The position numbers and the translations under genes are program-made. Positions 35,087 to 44,345 of a stretch of 64,000 nucleotides of DNA are shown piece by piece (the stretch's first letter is position 1; each line of letters begins with the position of its first letter). The notes under the pieces are model-generated. The model saw only the letters and a list, made by a program, of their open reading frames with translations, searched no databases and had not been told where the DNA came from. Source of the stretch: Fervidicoccaceae archaeon (GTDB lineage Archaea; Thermoproteota; Thermoprotei_A; Sulfolobales; Fervidicoccaceae); assembly GCA_038734945.1 (NCBI GenBank), contig JAVYOA010000002.1, forward strand, positions 358,014-422,013. Direction: 5' to 3'.

Positions 35087-36371
35087 GTCTGAGATCCCTC
35101 ACCACATCGAGTATTCTTCTAGCTATAAAGCGCTTGAGAGCTTTCTCAACTTTGATGACTTCCCCCCTCCTTGTTATTATTGTGATCTCATTGTAATCGC
35201 TGGAAAATCCTATGTCCTTCCTTGCCACGTTATTTGCTACAACGACATCTGCATTGTACTTGTTGAGCTTAGCTCTGGCTGCTTCCATGAGTTGTTCCTC
35301 ACTATCAACTGTTTCTGCTGCGAATACAACGAGAATGGAGTTCTTCTTTCTCCTGCCAACCTCTTCAACGATTTTTGGCGTTGGTTCCAGGGCTAAGTTC
35401 AGAATGCTGCTGCTCGAGATCTTTTTCTCCTCAGAATAAGTTGGTTTGAAGTCGGCGGGAGCTGCTGCCATTATTATTACATCTGGAGAAAAGGCTCCCA
35501 TTTCACTGAGCACAGCATTCAGGAGCTCATTTGTTGTCTCCACAGATGTTTTGTTTCTTATCACTCTGAGCTCGCTTGACAATATGGGACCATGTATGAG
35601 TGAAACCTCTGCTCCCCTGTACATTGCTTCAATTGCCAGGGAAAGCCCCATTTTCCCCGAGCTTGGATTGCTTATGAATCTAACAGGATCCAGATATTCT
35701 CTCGTGGGTCCTGAAGTAATCAGCATCTTCATTCCTCTCAGATCATTTCCCCGAGAGAGAATAGCCTCAACGTGCCATGAGAGCTCCCACTCCTCTGGAA
35801 ATTTTGCTTTATCTCCCTCAATGATTGGTTCATGAAATAGTACACCTAGCTTCCTTAGCTTCTCAACATTTTCTGCATACTGAGGCGCTTTCATGAGCTG
35901 AATGTGCATTGTTGGTACAAGAATAACTGGCTTCCCTGCCCCAATGAAAGATAGCGCTGTGAGAGTTACTGGGGAATCGGCAATTCCATTTGCAAGCTTG
36001 GAGACTGTGTTTTCAGTCGCAGGTGCTATGAGCATAGCATCGCACTCTTCGGAAAGAGCTATATGTCCTACTTCCCCTCCAAATCGTCCATGGAAAACTC
36101 TATTGCCAGTGGCCCATTCAAAAAGCTCGGGTGAGACAAGCCTGGCTGCTTCCTCACTCATCACCACATGAACTTCCAGACCATTTCTCATAAGGGACCT
36201 CGCCACATCAATCGATCTGTAGAGGGAGACGCTGGAAGTAACTCCTAGAACTATGCACTTTCCCATCAGCTCCTTTGATTGCTCACCGATTATCTTCTTG
36301 GATGGATGCCTAATTCTTTTAATATTCGTGAAGTCCTCCAAGATTAACCCTTTCCGAGGATTTTTCCTCAT
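35058..36371 (-). CDS. coaBC: Bifunctional CoaBC (phosphopantothenoylcysteine decarboxylase/phosphopantothenate-cysteine ligase)
   Basis: A 437-residue CoaBC. The N-terminal flavoprotein domain has ILGVTSS-like VLGVTSSVSLYRSID, a conserved His in VGHIALSE and MLIAPATENTVSKLANGI. The C-terminal ligase domain has ITSGPTREYLDPVRFISNPSSGKMG. The extra N-terminal HPSKKIIGEQSKEL segment is typical of archaeal CoaBC, so the ATG at 36371 is kept. It acts after phosphopantothenate synthetase to make 4'-phosphopantetheine. It is the third consecutive CoA gene in the cluster. Confidence 0.93.
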   Translation of the reverse strand: MRKNPRKGLILEDFTNIKRIRHPSKKIIGEQSKELMGKCIVLGVTSSVSLYRSIDVARSLMRNGLEVHVVMSEEAARLVSPELFEWATGNRVFHGRFGGEVGHIALSEECDAMLIAPATENTVSKLANGIADSPVTLTALSFIGAGKPVILVPTMHIQLMKAPQYAENVEKLRKLGVLFHEPIIEGDKAKFPEEWELSWHVEAILSRGNDLRGMKMLITSGPTREYLDPVRFISNPSSGKMGLSLAIEAMYRGAEVSLIHGPILSSELRVIRNKTSVETTNELLNAVLSEMGAFSPDVIIMAAAPADFKPTYSEEKKISSSSILNLALEPTPKIVEEVGRRKKNSILVVFAAETVDSEEQLMEAARAKLNKYNADVVVANNVARKDIGFSSDYNEITIITRRGEVIKVEKALKRFIARRILDVVRDLRLGSSSKTLH

Positions 36372-36405
36372 AAAAAATTGGCAAAGAAAAGAAAATTAAT
36401 GTTAC

Positions 36406-37053
36406 CTAATAAACCTCTTTTTCCCTCAGAAGTATCTCGCAGCATTTCCTAACAAATCCATAGAATATATGAAAATCGATATAATCGTACTTTGTATTAA
36501 CGAGTGCATAAATTCCGCTCCTACTTTTCACTTCTCTCAGCAAGAACTTCCCGAACTTCTCCTTTTCCTCAATGCCTGGTATTTCCAGTGCTCTCCCCTT
36601 TACATAGAATATTAGCGCTGCACTTCCTCCCCAAGCTATTATCTCATCCCTTATAAGCAGAGCGTCGCTGACCGTCAAATCCTTGATGTTAGATGCTTGA
36701 AGTCCTATGAGAAGGGGGTTCATCCAATCATTTAGCTCTAGCTCATGAAAGATCCTCCTGCTAAGCATGCAGTCAAATATGCTGCTTAGCTGACCTCTAA
36801 GCCTCTTAGTTCTGCCACTAATATCGAGAAGGCCTAAGTCGCTCAATTTCTTCAGAGCGCTCCTTATTATTTGTTCAGAAGTTGCCAGATTTCTTGCTAG
36901 CTGTACCCTTCCTCTCTCAGGGTCCTGCGAGAGAATATAGAGAATTGAGAACAGAAGAGAAGGGCTAGAGGAGTTGCTGCTTCCTGCCATCGCTTCAAGC
37001 TCGCTGATTATTCTGCAAATTTCCGCTATCTGAGCTGAGCCACATGTCCTCAT
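36406..37053 (-). CDS. Winged-helix transcriptional regulator, possibly DUF4443-like
   Basis: About 215 residues. Residues 30-80 form a winged helix (LLFSILYILSQD, then LARNLATSEQIIRSALKKLSDLGLLDI). The C-terminal part is an alpha/beta sensor-like domain (ALIFYVKGRALEIPG). The architecture resembles archaeal HTH proteins with DUF4443, although that is tentative. GGAGGT ends 7 nt before ATG 37053, which is preferred over ATG 37059. It lies 34 nt upstream of coaBC on the same strand, which suggests control of CoA biosynthesis. It overlaps the next small gene by 59 nt. Confidence 0.65.
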   Translation of the reverse strand: MRTCGSAQIAEICRIISELEAMAGSSNSSSPSLLFSILYILSQDPERGRVQLARNLATSEQIIRSALKKLSDLGLLDISGRTKRLRGQLSSIFDCMLSRRIFHELELNDWMNPLLIGLQASNIKDLTVSDALLIRDEIIAWGGSAALIFYVKGRALEIPGIEEKEKFGKFLLREVKSRSGIYALVNTKYDYIDFHIFYGFVRKCCEILLREKEVY

Positions 37054-37297
37054 TAACATAACCTCCGCTTCTAATTATTTCGATAGCAATTTCCCTCGAT
37101 GTAATTTCGCTATTTCTTAATATAGCTTCTCTAATAGCTTCAATATTAGGTTTTGTTTTTATCCCGTATTCTTCCCAGAGCCATTCCACTAGTTCATTTA
37201 GTTTGTCTCTCTTTAGTTTCAGCAGCTCCTCCACCAAGTATTGCTTTATCTTGTTTTCCTTCCTTTTAAAATCGCGAACATTTTTAATTATATTCAC
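36995..37297 (-). CDS. Unrecognised small helical protein
   Basis: A 100-residue lysine- and glutamate-rich helical protein of unknown function. The N-terminus is strongly basic (FKRKENKIKQYLVEELLKLKRDK). The centre, TKPNIEAIREAILRNSEITSREIAIEIIR, could form a helix-turn-helix. Its last 59 nt overlap the winged-helix regulator gene in another frame, and the regulator's GGAGGT lies inside this gene, so the two may be coupled. It could be a regulator accessory or antitoxin-like; nothing decides. Confidence 0.5.
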   Translation of the reverse strand: MNIIKNVRDFKRKENKIKQYLVEELLKLKRDKLNELVEWLWEEYGIKTKPNIEAIREAILRNSEITSREIAIEIIRSGGYVNEDMWLSSDSGNLQNNQRA

Positions 37298-37375
37298 CCC
37301 AGAGCTATAATTTTTCGATTGAAGATGCCTGTGTTGCAGTGTGCTTTGGATTTCAAGCGAACAATTTTTCAGGAA

Positions 37376-38701
37376 TCATGGAGTGAGCCTCTCTGGGTCT
37401 CTCGGCAGCAGTCTTGCCTCCCTGATGTTCTTTATTCCAAGCATTTGGGCAACCAGCCTTTCAAGTCCAAGTCCTGAGCCTCCATGCGGAGGAGCGCCAT
37501 AGCGGAAAACTCTTATGAAGAACTCGAAGTTCTCAACCTTCAGTCCCTTCTCTCTTATCTGGCTCTCCAGCACATCTGCTCTGTGCTCCCTCTGACTGCC
37601 ACTCACAATTTCCATCCCTCTATAGATGAGATCGAAGCTTTTAGTGTAGGTTGGCTCATCCTCTTTCTTCATTGTATAGAATGGCCTCTTCACCCATGGA
37701 TATTCCGTAATATAGAATAGCTGGGAGCCAAATTCCTTCTCCATTATATCTCCCAAACCCTTTTCTCCCTCACTATCGATGTCGTTAGGATCTGGCTGCT
37801 TTATACCATGCTCTCTGAGCAATTTATGAGCCTCTCTGAATGTTATCCTTGGGACGTCTCTGGGAACTTCAAGGGAGATATTGAAGTACTGCCCAATTTC
37901 TTTCTTGAATCTCTGAAGCACGACTTCTATTGAATGTATGACAGCTCTTTCAACAACTTTCATTACATCCTCGTGATCATCTATGAATCCCATCTCTATA
38001 TCTACAGACTCGTATTCGGTTAGATGCCTGTTGGTATGATGCTTCTCTGCTCTATAGACTGGCCCTACCTCGAAAACCCTTTCGAAACCAGCAACAACCA
38101 TCATTTGTTTATATAGCTGCGGGCTCTGGGCAAGGTAAGCACTTCTGTCAAAATATATTACAGGGAAAACCTCAGCCCCACCCTCCGTTGCCTCAGCTAC
38201 AATCTTAGGCGTAAAGACTTCCAGGAATCCGTTGCTTCTGTAGAACTCCCTCAAAGCATTAACTGCTACATCCGTCACTTCAAATATGAGCTTGTTCCTT
38301 GGAGCTCTGAGGTCCAGAAATCTCCAGTCGAGTCTTGTTGCCAGGTTTGTTTTTTCCCAGTCATCTGGATCGATAGGAACTGGTCGGGCAGCCTGTGAGA
38401 TTATGTGAATTTCCTCAGCATTTATTTCCTTGCCACCCAGAGAAGCTTTACTGTCCCTCAATACTCCTTTCACAGCAATGACATCCTCTGAACCGAGTTC
38501 CCTCGCTAAGCTATAGGCTTGAGGATTAGTATCTTTCTTCGCCACGCACTGAATTGCCCCCGTTCTATCACGAATTATGATAAAGGCTACTCCTCCCACC
38601 AATCTAACTGTATGCACCCATCCAGCAACAAGCAGCTTTTCTCCCTCCGTTTTGCGGAGGGCTTCAGAGATGCTTATCCTCTCCTTGAGAGATACTGACA
38701 T
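37376..38701 (-). CDS. aspS: Aspartyl-tRNA synthetase, probably non-discriminating
   Basis: A 441-residue archaeal-type AspRS. The N-terminal anticodon-binding OB domain has VAGWVHTVRLVGG, followed by class II motifs: motif 2 FEVGPVYRAEKHHTNRHLTEYESVDIE and motif 3 GGSGLGLERLV. A His after the Trp-Val pair (WVH) is the residue seen in non-discriminating archaeal AspRS, which charge both tRNA-Asp and tRNA-Asn, whereas discriminating ones have Trp. That would require GatCAB amidotransferase, which lies outside this window. The specificity call is inference. Confidence 0.9.
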   Translation of the reverse strand: MSVSLKERISISEALRKTEGEKLLVAGWVHTVRLVGGVAFIIIRDRTGAIQCVAKKDTNPQAYSLARELGSEDVIAVKGVLRDSKASLGGKEINAEEIHIISQAARPVPIDPDDWEKTNLATRLDWRFLDLRAPRNKLIFEVTDVAVNALREFYRSNGFLEVFTPKIVAEATEGGAEVFPVIYFDRSAYLAQSPQLYKQMMVVAGFERVFEVGPVYRAEKHHTNRHLTEYESVDIEMGFIDDHEDVMKVVERAVIHSIEVVLQRFKKEIGQYFNISLEVPRDVPRITFREAHKLLREHGIKQPDPNDIDSEGEKGLGDIMEKEFGSQLFYITEYPWVKRPFYTMKKEDEPTYTKSFDLIYRGMEIVSGSQREHRADVLESQIREKGLKVENFEFFIRVFRYGAPPHGGSGLGLERLVAQMLGIKNIREARLLPRDPERLTP

Positions 38702-39030
38702 TTAACATCACTTTCCAGAACATTGTTGGCTCTGATGTCTTAGTTCCTTGATACTGAGATAAAAAGGTTTTCTGGCTGAAGGTTCTTTAGTCCACTCAAT
38801 ATTCAAATGAATTTGAAAAAACTGAATTTGCATAAACTGTCCTCTTAAACAATTTTTCCTCTTCCTTTGAAGAAACGGCTGAGCTGTGATCCTACAGAAT
38901 GTATTTCCCAGTCATGTGAAAGTCGTGTTGCTTCTTACTATATGAAACGAGAATGAGCAACGCTTTTGATTTCCCATAACTTATTAAGCAATTAAATAAT
39001 AATAGTAAAATTGAGAGGATGTGAAGATCT
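38702..39030. other. 329-nt divergent intergenic region without a recognised gene
   Basis: AT-rich spacer between divergent aspS and the PAC2 gene. No frame longer than 13 codons with a start was credible. AT-rich candidates for promoters are AACTTATTAAGC with TTAAATAATAATAG near 38980-39005 facing PAC2, and a TTTTTATCTC element on the reverse strand near 38760 facing aspS. I saw no tRNA, box C/D motif pair or long inverted repeat. Confidence 0.5.
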
Positions 39031-39777
39031 TTGCTCACAATAATAGAGAAGGAGAATCTGAAAGATCTTTCTGGAAAAACCGTCATAGTAGGCTTTCCAG
39101 GAATGGCATTCATAGGGAAAGTTACAGCAGATGTTCTTGTTAACAAGCTTTCTCTGAAAGAGGTGGCTGAGATCTACTCTTACGATGCTCCTGCATCAGT
39201 GGGTGTAAGCGAGGGGCTTATACAGCTTCCCTCAATAAAGATATACAGCAATCATGACCTAGATCTGGCAGTTCTTACAGCCTCATATCAGCCTCAGGCT
39301 GAGGAAGGGCAGAACAGGCTAGCCCATGAGCTGAGCAGAAAGCTATCGGAGATCGGAGTTAGAAGAATTATCTCTGCCGCTGCCTATGTGACTCCAGAGG
39401 TTCCGGAGAAGAGAAGGGTGTTTGTGGCTGCCACCGAGAAGCGCTTGGTGGAGGAGTTCAGCGCTCTTGGCTGCATTCCCATGGATGGCGGGATTTCTGG
39501 TTTGAACGGACTGCTTCCAGGGCTCGCTGAGATATATGGCATGGAGGGAGCAGCTTTGTTGGGAGAAACTGGGGAATTCTTCGTTGCTGGAGGAATGGTT
39601 GATTACCTCTCGGTGGCTGAGATTGTTAAGGTCATTTCATCATATCTTCAGCTCAATATAGCAGTAGATGAGCTCATAGAGAGAGCAAGAGAAATAGAGG
39701 AGGGAGTGAAAAGGGCAATAGCAAGAAGCATGACTATGGAGGAAAAGAAGGAGAAAGAGCCATCGACACATATGTAA
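39031..39777 (+). CDS. PAC2-family proteasome assembly chaperone-like protein
   Basis: A 248-residue PAC2 family member. TVIVGFPGMAFIGKVTADVLVNKL and IPMDGGISGLNGLLPGLAEIYGMEGAALLGETGEFF are the conserved glycine-rich segments. Archaeal homologues of the proteasome assembly chaperone are often encoded near ribosomal or proteasome genes; here neither is adjacent. The C-terminus (EEGVKRAIARSMTMEEKKEKEPST) is a charged tail. Start is TTG, with GAGGATGTGAAG shortly upstream. Confidence 0.85.
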   Translation: MLTIIEKENLKDLSGKTVIVGFPGMAFIGKVTADVLVNKLSLKEVAEIYSYDAPASVGVSEGLIQLPSIKIYSNHDLDLAVLTASYQPQAEEGQNRLAHELSRKLSEIGVRRIISAAAYVTPEVPEKRRVFVAATEKRLVEEFSALGCIPMDGGISGLNGLLPGLAEIYGMEGAALLGETGEFFVAGGMVDYLSVAEIVKVISSYLQLNIAVDELIERAREIEEGVKRAIARSMTMEEKKEKEPSTHM

Positions 39778-39820
39778 AATAAGGAGAATGCTGTGATGAT
39801 TGGGGTTCGTTGGGGTAAAA

Positions 39821-40522
39821 ATGAACTTTCGAAGACCCATCGATATATCTTCGCTCCTGGATCAAACATCTTTTAAAATAGTGGATGGTAAGAAGCTAGC
39901 AGTTAAGAACTATACAAAGCCCAGCGGGATAATAAAGTGGCTTTTGCTGAACTTTCCTCCAATCCCATTTTACTATCCGCTTACTCTGGATCCTGCAGAG
40001 AGAATGAGAAGGGAAATAGATTTTTTCTCGCATGAGGCGGAAGGATTTCTCATTCCAAAAATTTACAATATTGACTGGAAAAAAATTGTGCTTGAAAGGG
40101 AATATATTGAGGGGAGGCATCCATCATTTGAAGATGAGAAGGACCTGAAATCCGTGGGAATGGCTTTATCATTCATTCATAGGGCCGAAAGATGTCTTGG
40201 AGATACGAAGCCTCAGAACTTTCTCATAGCTGAAAATGGTGTATATGTCATAGATGCTGAACAAAGCCTGCTGTCCTGCCAGAAGAGGAGATTTATAGGC
40301 TGGGATGTAGCGCTATCAATCCTATTCATTTTCTGGAACAATCCCCTCATAAGCCCAAATGAGTTCTCCTCAAAGGTGAGATCTTTTCTGAACGGCTACA
40401 AGGAGGCTGGCAGCAAAATAAGCTGGGAAATCGTTAGAGAAGCGCATCCACTCATACTTTTGACACCTCCCCAACTTCTTCTAATTGTAAGGGAGTCTTT
40501 GAGCTTAGAGAATAATGTCTAG
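39821..40522 (+). CDS. Small atypical kinase, Bud32/RIO-like
   Basis: A 233-residue protein kinase-like protein. A catalytic loop GDTKPQNFLI replaces HxDxxxxN, with Asp and Asn kept. A DFG-like IDAEQS follows, and an AVKNYTKP segment gives the likely ATP-binding lysine. The arrangement resembles archaeal Bud32/RIO-like or lipopolysaccharide-type kinases. It could be a protein or small-molecule kinase. ATG 39821 (MNFRRPID) is preferred over TTG 39800. It follows PAC2 by 43 nt on the same strand. Confidence 0.7.
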   Translation: MNFRRPIDISSLLDQTSFKIVDGKKLAVKNYTKPSGIIKWLLLNFPPIPFYYPLTLDPAERMRREIDFFSHEAEGFLIPKIYNIDWKKIVLEREYIEGRHPSFEDEKDLKSVGMALSFIHRAERCLGDTKPQNFLIAENGVYVIDAEQSLLSCQKRRFIGWDVALSILFIFWNNPLISPNEFSSKVRSFLNGYKEAGSKISWEIVREAHPLILLTPPQLLLIVRESLSLENNV

Positions 40523-40552
40523 AACTAAAAATTGGTAAATAAAGCGACGAGG

Positions 40553-41719
40553 CTAGTGTTTGGAAATCATTCTGTAGAGCATTATTGCTGAACCTGAGTT
40601 TACTGCGAGGGAATAGATAACTGCCGCAAAGGGATGCAGCGAATAGAGAACGGCGAAGAAGATTGAGCCTATTCCGAAAGCTATGGCTTGGGCAACTGCA
40701 TATGCTCCAAAGCCTCCAGCATAGTCCTGTACGGATAGCTCGGATATTGTTGCCCTGAATGCAGATTCGAAATAGCCTGTCACAATTCCCCAGAGCGTTG
40801 CTCCCAAGGCATATTGATATATGCTACCTCCATTGTTAATGAGAAGATAGGTAGCCAAGGCGCTTGCCGGCGGAACAGCTATGTATATGAGAAGCTTCGC
40901 TCTTTCATAAACAAAGCCAATTGATATTGCTGCCAGAGCATCAGTAATCATTGCGATCATGTACATGAGAGCAACAACGTTGCTTCCAACTCCTGTATTA
41001 ACCATGTGATAGGAAACAATCCCCCATGGGACATATGCAGCAGTTATCAAGCCGAAGAGAATGATGAAATCTCTCAGCTCTCCTCTGATTTCCCTTATTT
41101 TTATTTTCATGCTTATTTCGAGCGATGACAGCCTTGGATAGAGTATGAATGCGGTGAGAACCAGAAAAATGCTAATTGATGCTGGAATTGCCAAGAACTT
41201 GAAACCTGCCGAATAGCCCCCGTGTCCGCTCAAGAAATATGCTATTATTAAAGGACCAGTAACTGCACCTATTTGATCCAAGAACTCATGTATTCCGAAA
41301 GCCCTTCCCTTCCCTATTTCCTCTGTGACCTCGGAGAGAATCACGTCTCTTGAGGGGGTCCTCAAACCCTTTCCAACTCTTTCAAACATGAGCAAAGCGA
41401 AGGCTATCTGCCAGCTTCCAGCTATTACAAGTGCCGGGATAACTGCCAGATTCAGAATGTAGCCAAGTATTACAGTAAGCCAAAGGAATATGCTACCTCT
41501 ATAATTGGAAATAATGAGCCCAGTAATTCCTCTGGCAACATATGAAATGAGCTCACCCAGTCCCAGAAGACCTGCAAAGAGAGCAGGGGCTTCTAGGTAC
41601 TCCAGAAAAGCTCCTCCCACAGATCTGGCTCCTTCATAGGTCATATCTGCAAAGAGGCTGACAAAGCTAAGAATCAAAAAAATTAGAATCTTTCTGCTTA
41701 TATTCAAAACTAAGATCAC
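40553..41719 (-). CDS. MFS transporter
   Basis: A 388-residue membrane protein with about 11-12 transmembrane helices. FADMTYEGARSVGGAF, ERVGKGLRTPSRDVILSE and FGIHEFLDQIGAVTGPLI are motifs of a major facilitator group seen in archaea and bacteria, the second being the conserved cytoplasmic loop (G-x-G-x-R-x-P-x-R). Substrate is unknown. Reverse strand, adjacent to the tetraether synthase gene but separated by a 63-nt gap. Confidence 0.82.
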   Translation of the reverse strand: MILVLNISRKILIFLILSFVSLFADMTYEGARSVGGAFLEYLEAPALFAGLLGLGELISYVARGITGLIISNYRGSIFLWLTVILGYILNLAVIPALVIAGSWQIAFALLMFERVGKGLRTPSRDVILSEVTEEIGKGRAFGIHEFLDQIGAVTGPLIIAYFLSGHGGYSAGFKFLAIPASISIFLVLTAFILYPRLSSLEISMKIKIREIRGELRDFIILFGLITAAYVPWGIVSYHMVNTGVGSNVVALMYMIAMITDALAAISIGFVYERAKLLIYIAVPPASALATYLLINNGGSIYQYALGATLWGIVTGYFESAFRATISELSVQDYAGGFGAYAVAQAIAFGIGSIFFAVLYSLHPFAAVIYSLAVNSGSAIMLYRMISKH

Positions 41720-41782
41720 CTTTCGTTTTGCTAAAAAAATTCTCCTTAATTAATATGAGCTTTTATTAGTGGAAAAAAGTTT

Positions 41783-43561
41783 TCAGGTCTCCTGAGATGC
41801 AGTGAAGCTAGAATAGGTTGCTTTATAGAGAGGATGTATCCTGAGCTCCTTGATGTTGGGTACATATTTATCGCTGACCCCATATTTGTGCCCCCGCCAC
41901 TTCTTCGACCATTCATCTAAGGACATGCCGTTTTTCTTCAGGATAGAATCTCTGTATATATCGCTAAGGACGTTGTATGCGCAGAAAGGTATCACTCGTC
42001 CATCGGGAGAGGTGTAATGTATGTTGCATCTCATAACTCTCTGTACATCGTAGTTGTATTGATCCATGAAGTGCATGAGTCCCAGGAATAGTAAGCTGTA
42101 GTGGAGCTCTCCGAGAGCATCATAGCTCCTCTCTCTTATTACTCTCATCAGCAGCTTGCTGATGCTCGCACCATTTGGTAAGTTATCCCTTATTATATAA
42201 TCTCCAAGGTGTCTCAGGGAGGAAATGAGGCTCAAATATGTCATAACCTTACCTGCTCTCTCCAGCTTTTCTCTTCTCTCATCAAGAAAGTTGAGGAATC
42301 CATCAACATCGATGAAGTCCGTAATCGAGTAGAATCTCCTGAATTTTCCTCTCTCGTCTCTATCCACAATTACATATGTAGCTGCTCCACAAGCAATGTG
42401 GTTTGCCATGAGAAACTGCTCTCTCTTAGTAACAGCCTCTATGAATTCGGCAAATTTTGCTGCAACAGGAATGGGATACCAGGAGCTTGCCTTTATCTGA
42501 CCGTCAGTCTGCCTTTCAATTCTCTCTATAACGTCTGGAATAGTTATTCTGAACTTGTCCAATTCGTGCTTCTTCATTCTTCCTGTAAGGCTGACTGGTT
42601 GAAAGTTCACCGCTCTGACTATATCCATGTTCTCAGCAGCAAATCTCACTATGTTCCCTAGGTCATTGTCGTTTATGCTCTTTATTACTGTTGGAACAAG
42701 AACAACGCTCGTCATTCCGGCTTTTCGAAAAGCATCGAATATGAATGGTATATCCCAGTGATTTTTGGGATTTGTTTTTGGATTCGTTCCGTCGAAGCTC
42801 ATGTAAACAGTGTTCACTCCCGCTTCCCTTAGCTCCCTGGCCCATTTTACAGCAAGCTCAGGATTCTTTCTGTAAACTTCTGCCAGAGGAATTCCTTCGG
42901 TGTTGAGCTGAATGTGCCTCACTCCTTCCTCCTTCATCATCCTGACTATATCCACTAGATCATCTCTCATGAGAGGTTCTCCACCAGTCAGCTGAATGAC
43001 CAATGTTTTATGTTGCTTCTTCAGCTGCCTGACCTGCTCTCTAAGCTGCTCTATCGTGGGCTCATATACATACCCAACCCTCTCTGCAAAGAAGAAGCAA
43101 TACCAGCACGAGAGATCACATCTATTTGTGACTACAATGTTAGCTAGGGCTGTGTGATTCTTATGCATTCCACAAAGTCCACATGAGAAGGGACAGGGAG
43201 CACTTACGGGCACATAAGAATACGTGCCTCTTCCCTCATCCTCATACTTCTGGAACCTGTAGTACATCTGGGCATTCCCATAGTAAAGATCCTCAAATGC
43301 TCCATGTTCCGGGCACTCCTTCCTTATAAATAGCTTTCCCTCTCTCTCAACTATGATTGCTGGTAAAAGCCTCTCGCAGATGGGACAGATGCTCTGTGTA
43401 TGCTTGACAAGCTTCTCTCCGTCCTTCAATTTTGGCATTGGGCCTCCAATGTTTATAACCTTGCCCTCTATCTCAATCGATTTCCCCGCAAATCTGCTCA
43501 CAGGCCTAAAAGCTTCCATTAGGTTGCTATCGCTTCTCGTGGATTCCGTAGCACCAGCCAT
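41783..43561 (-). CDS. tes: Tetraether lipid synthase (radical SAM, Tes)
   Basis: A 592-residue radical SAM enzyme of the MJ0619/Tes group that joins phytanyl chains into tetraether lipids. Four cysteine clusters are visible: CPICERLLPA, CPFSCGLCGMHKNHT, the radical SAM CDLSCWYC, and C-terminal RCNIHYTSPDGRVIPFCAY. GGEPL binds S-adenosylmethionine. ATG 43561 is preferred because GGGGAT precedes it; TTG 43573 also exists. This agrees with a thermophile with a monolayer membrane and complements carS. The 184 nt upstream holds divergent promoters with the THUMP gene. Confidence 0.9.
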   Translation of the reverse strand: MAGATESTRSDSNLMEAFRPVSRFAGKSIEIEGKVINIGGPMPKLKDGEKLVKHTQSICPICERLLPAIIVEREGKLFIRKECPEHGAFEDLYYGNAQMYYRFQKYEDEGRGTYSYVPVSAPCPFSCGLCGMHKNHTALANIVVTNRCDLSCWYCFFFAERVGYVYEPTIEQLREQVRQLKKQHKTLVIQLTGGEPLMRDDLVDIVRMMKEEGVRHIQLNTEGIPLAEVYRKNPELAVKWARELREAGVNTVYMSFDGTNPKTNPKNHWDIPFIFDAFRKAGMTSVVLVPTVIKSINDNDLGNIVRFAAENMDIVRAVNFQPVSLTGRMKKHELDKFRITIPDVIERIERQTDGQIKASSWYPIPVAAKFAEFIEAVTKREQFLMANHIACGAATYVIVDRDERGKFRRFYSITDFIDVDGFLNFLDERREKLERAGKVMTYLSLISSLRHLGDYIIRDNLPNGASISKLLMRVIRERSYDALGELHYSLLFLGLMHFMDQYNYDVQRVMRCNIHYTSPDGRVIPFCAYNVLSDIYRDSILKKNGMSLDEWSKKWRGHKYGVSDKYVPNIKELRIHPLYKATYSSFTASQET

Positions 43562-43696
43562 ATCTATCCCCAACAGTTCGAGATTTTAAGCAGACTCATG
43601 TAAAAGCTAGTCACATCTCCTTTAAAAATAAATTTACCTATATTTCCGTAAAAAAAGGGAAAACAGTTTTTCGAGTGACCGCTTGCTTCGATCGCA

Positions 43697-43709
43697 AATA
43701 TTTAAAATG
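43697..43709 (+). promoter_or_regulatory. TATA box for THUMP-glmM operon
   Basis: AAATATTTAAAAT about 55 nt before the THUMP ATG, within the divergent region shared with tes. Expected transcription start near 43730, leaving a leader of about 25 nt. Confidence 0.5.
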
Positions 43710-43757
43710 TTCTCAACGGATATAACCACAGCAGAAAGTAACTTTTCTGAATAGATA

Positions 43758-44345
43758 ATGAGCAGCAGGAGATGTAATGTGAGAAGGGAACCTTTCAATC
43801 TAATAGTAACACACTATCCAGGATATGATAATTATGTTGTTGCCAGGGAGAAGCTGAAAAAAGTTCTCGACAATGCCAGGATAGTTGACACTTCGCAGAG
43901 CATTATTCTCTTGATAGTAGATGACCCATATGCAGCCATCGAGAAGATAAAGAGCTCTGAGGAAATGTCGTCCTCTCCGATATTGAGAGTTATTCCAGTT
44001 GATGCCGTAACAGATGTCTTTGTTGATAGGATAAGAGAAGTTGTTCATGAAATATTTCGTAGAAAGGCTTCACCAAATGACACGTTCAAGATCAAGATAG
44101 ATGGAAGGGTGTATAAGAGGGAAGAGGGTGAAGTAGCGAGGATCCACAGGAATGAAGCTATTGAGCTCATTGCACATGGAATAGATAATCCCGTTGATCT
44201 CGATTATCCTGACTGGTTGATTTATATAAAGACGCTGAGACTGTACAGAGCTACTGAGCTTTCTAGCATAACTATATGCAGAAGAGATCAGATTCTGAGC
44301 TTTGCTCCAAAGGAGGAGGAGGTTGAGAAGAGTGAGGAGCTCTAA
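43758..44345 (+). CDS. THUMP domain RNA-binding protein (Tan1-like)
   Basis: A 195-residue THUMP protein. NLIVTHYPGYDNYVVAREKLKKVL, IIRVIPVDAVTDVFVDRIREVV-like SPILRVIPVDAVTDVF, and FKIKIDGRVYKREEGEVARIHRNEAIELIAHGID are the conserved strands and helices of the THUMP fold. Archaeal Tan1-like proteins help tRNA cytidine acetylation or thiolation. No partner acetyltransferase is in the window. Its 3' end overlaps the mutase start by 14 nt. Confidence 0.85.
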   Translation: MSSRRCNVRREPFNLIVTHYPGYDNYVVAREKLKKVLDNARIVDTSQSIILLIVDDPYAAIEKIKSSEEMSSSPILRVIPVDAVTDVFVDRIREVVHEIFRRKASPNDTFKIKIDGRVYKREEGEVARIHRNEAIELIAHGIDNPVDLDYPDWLIYIKTLRLYRATELSSITICRRDQILSFAPKEEEVEKSEEL

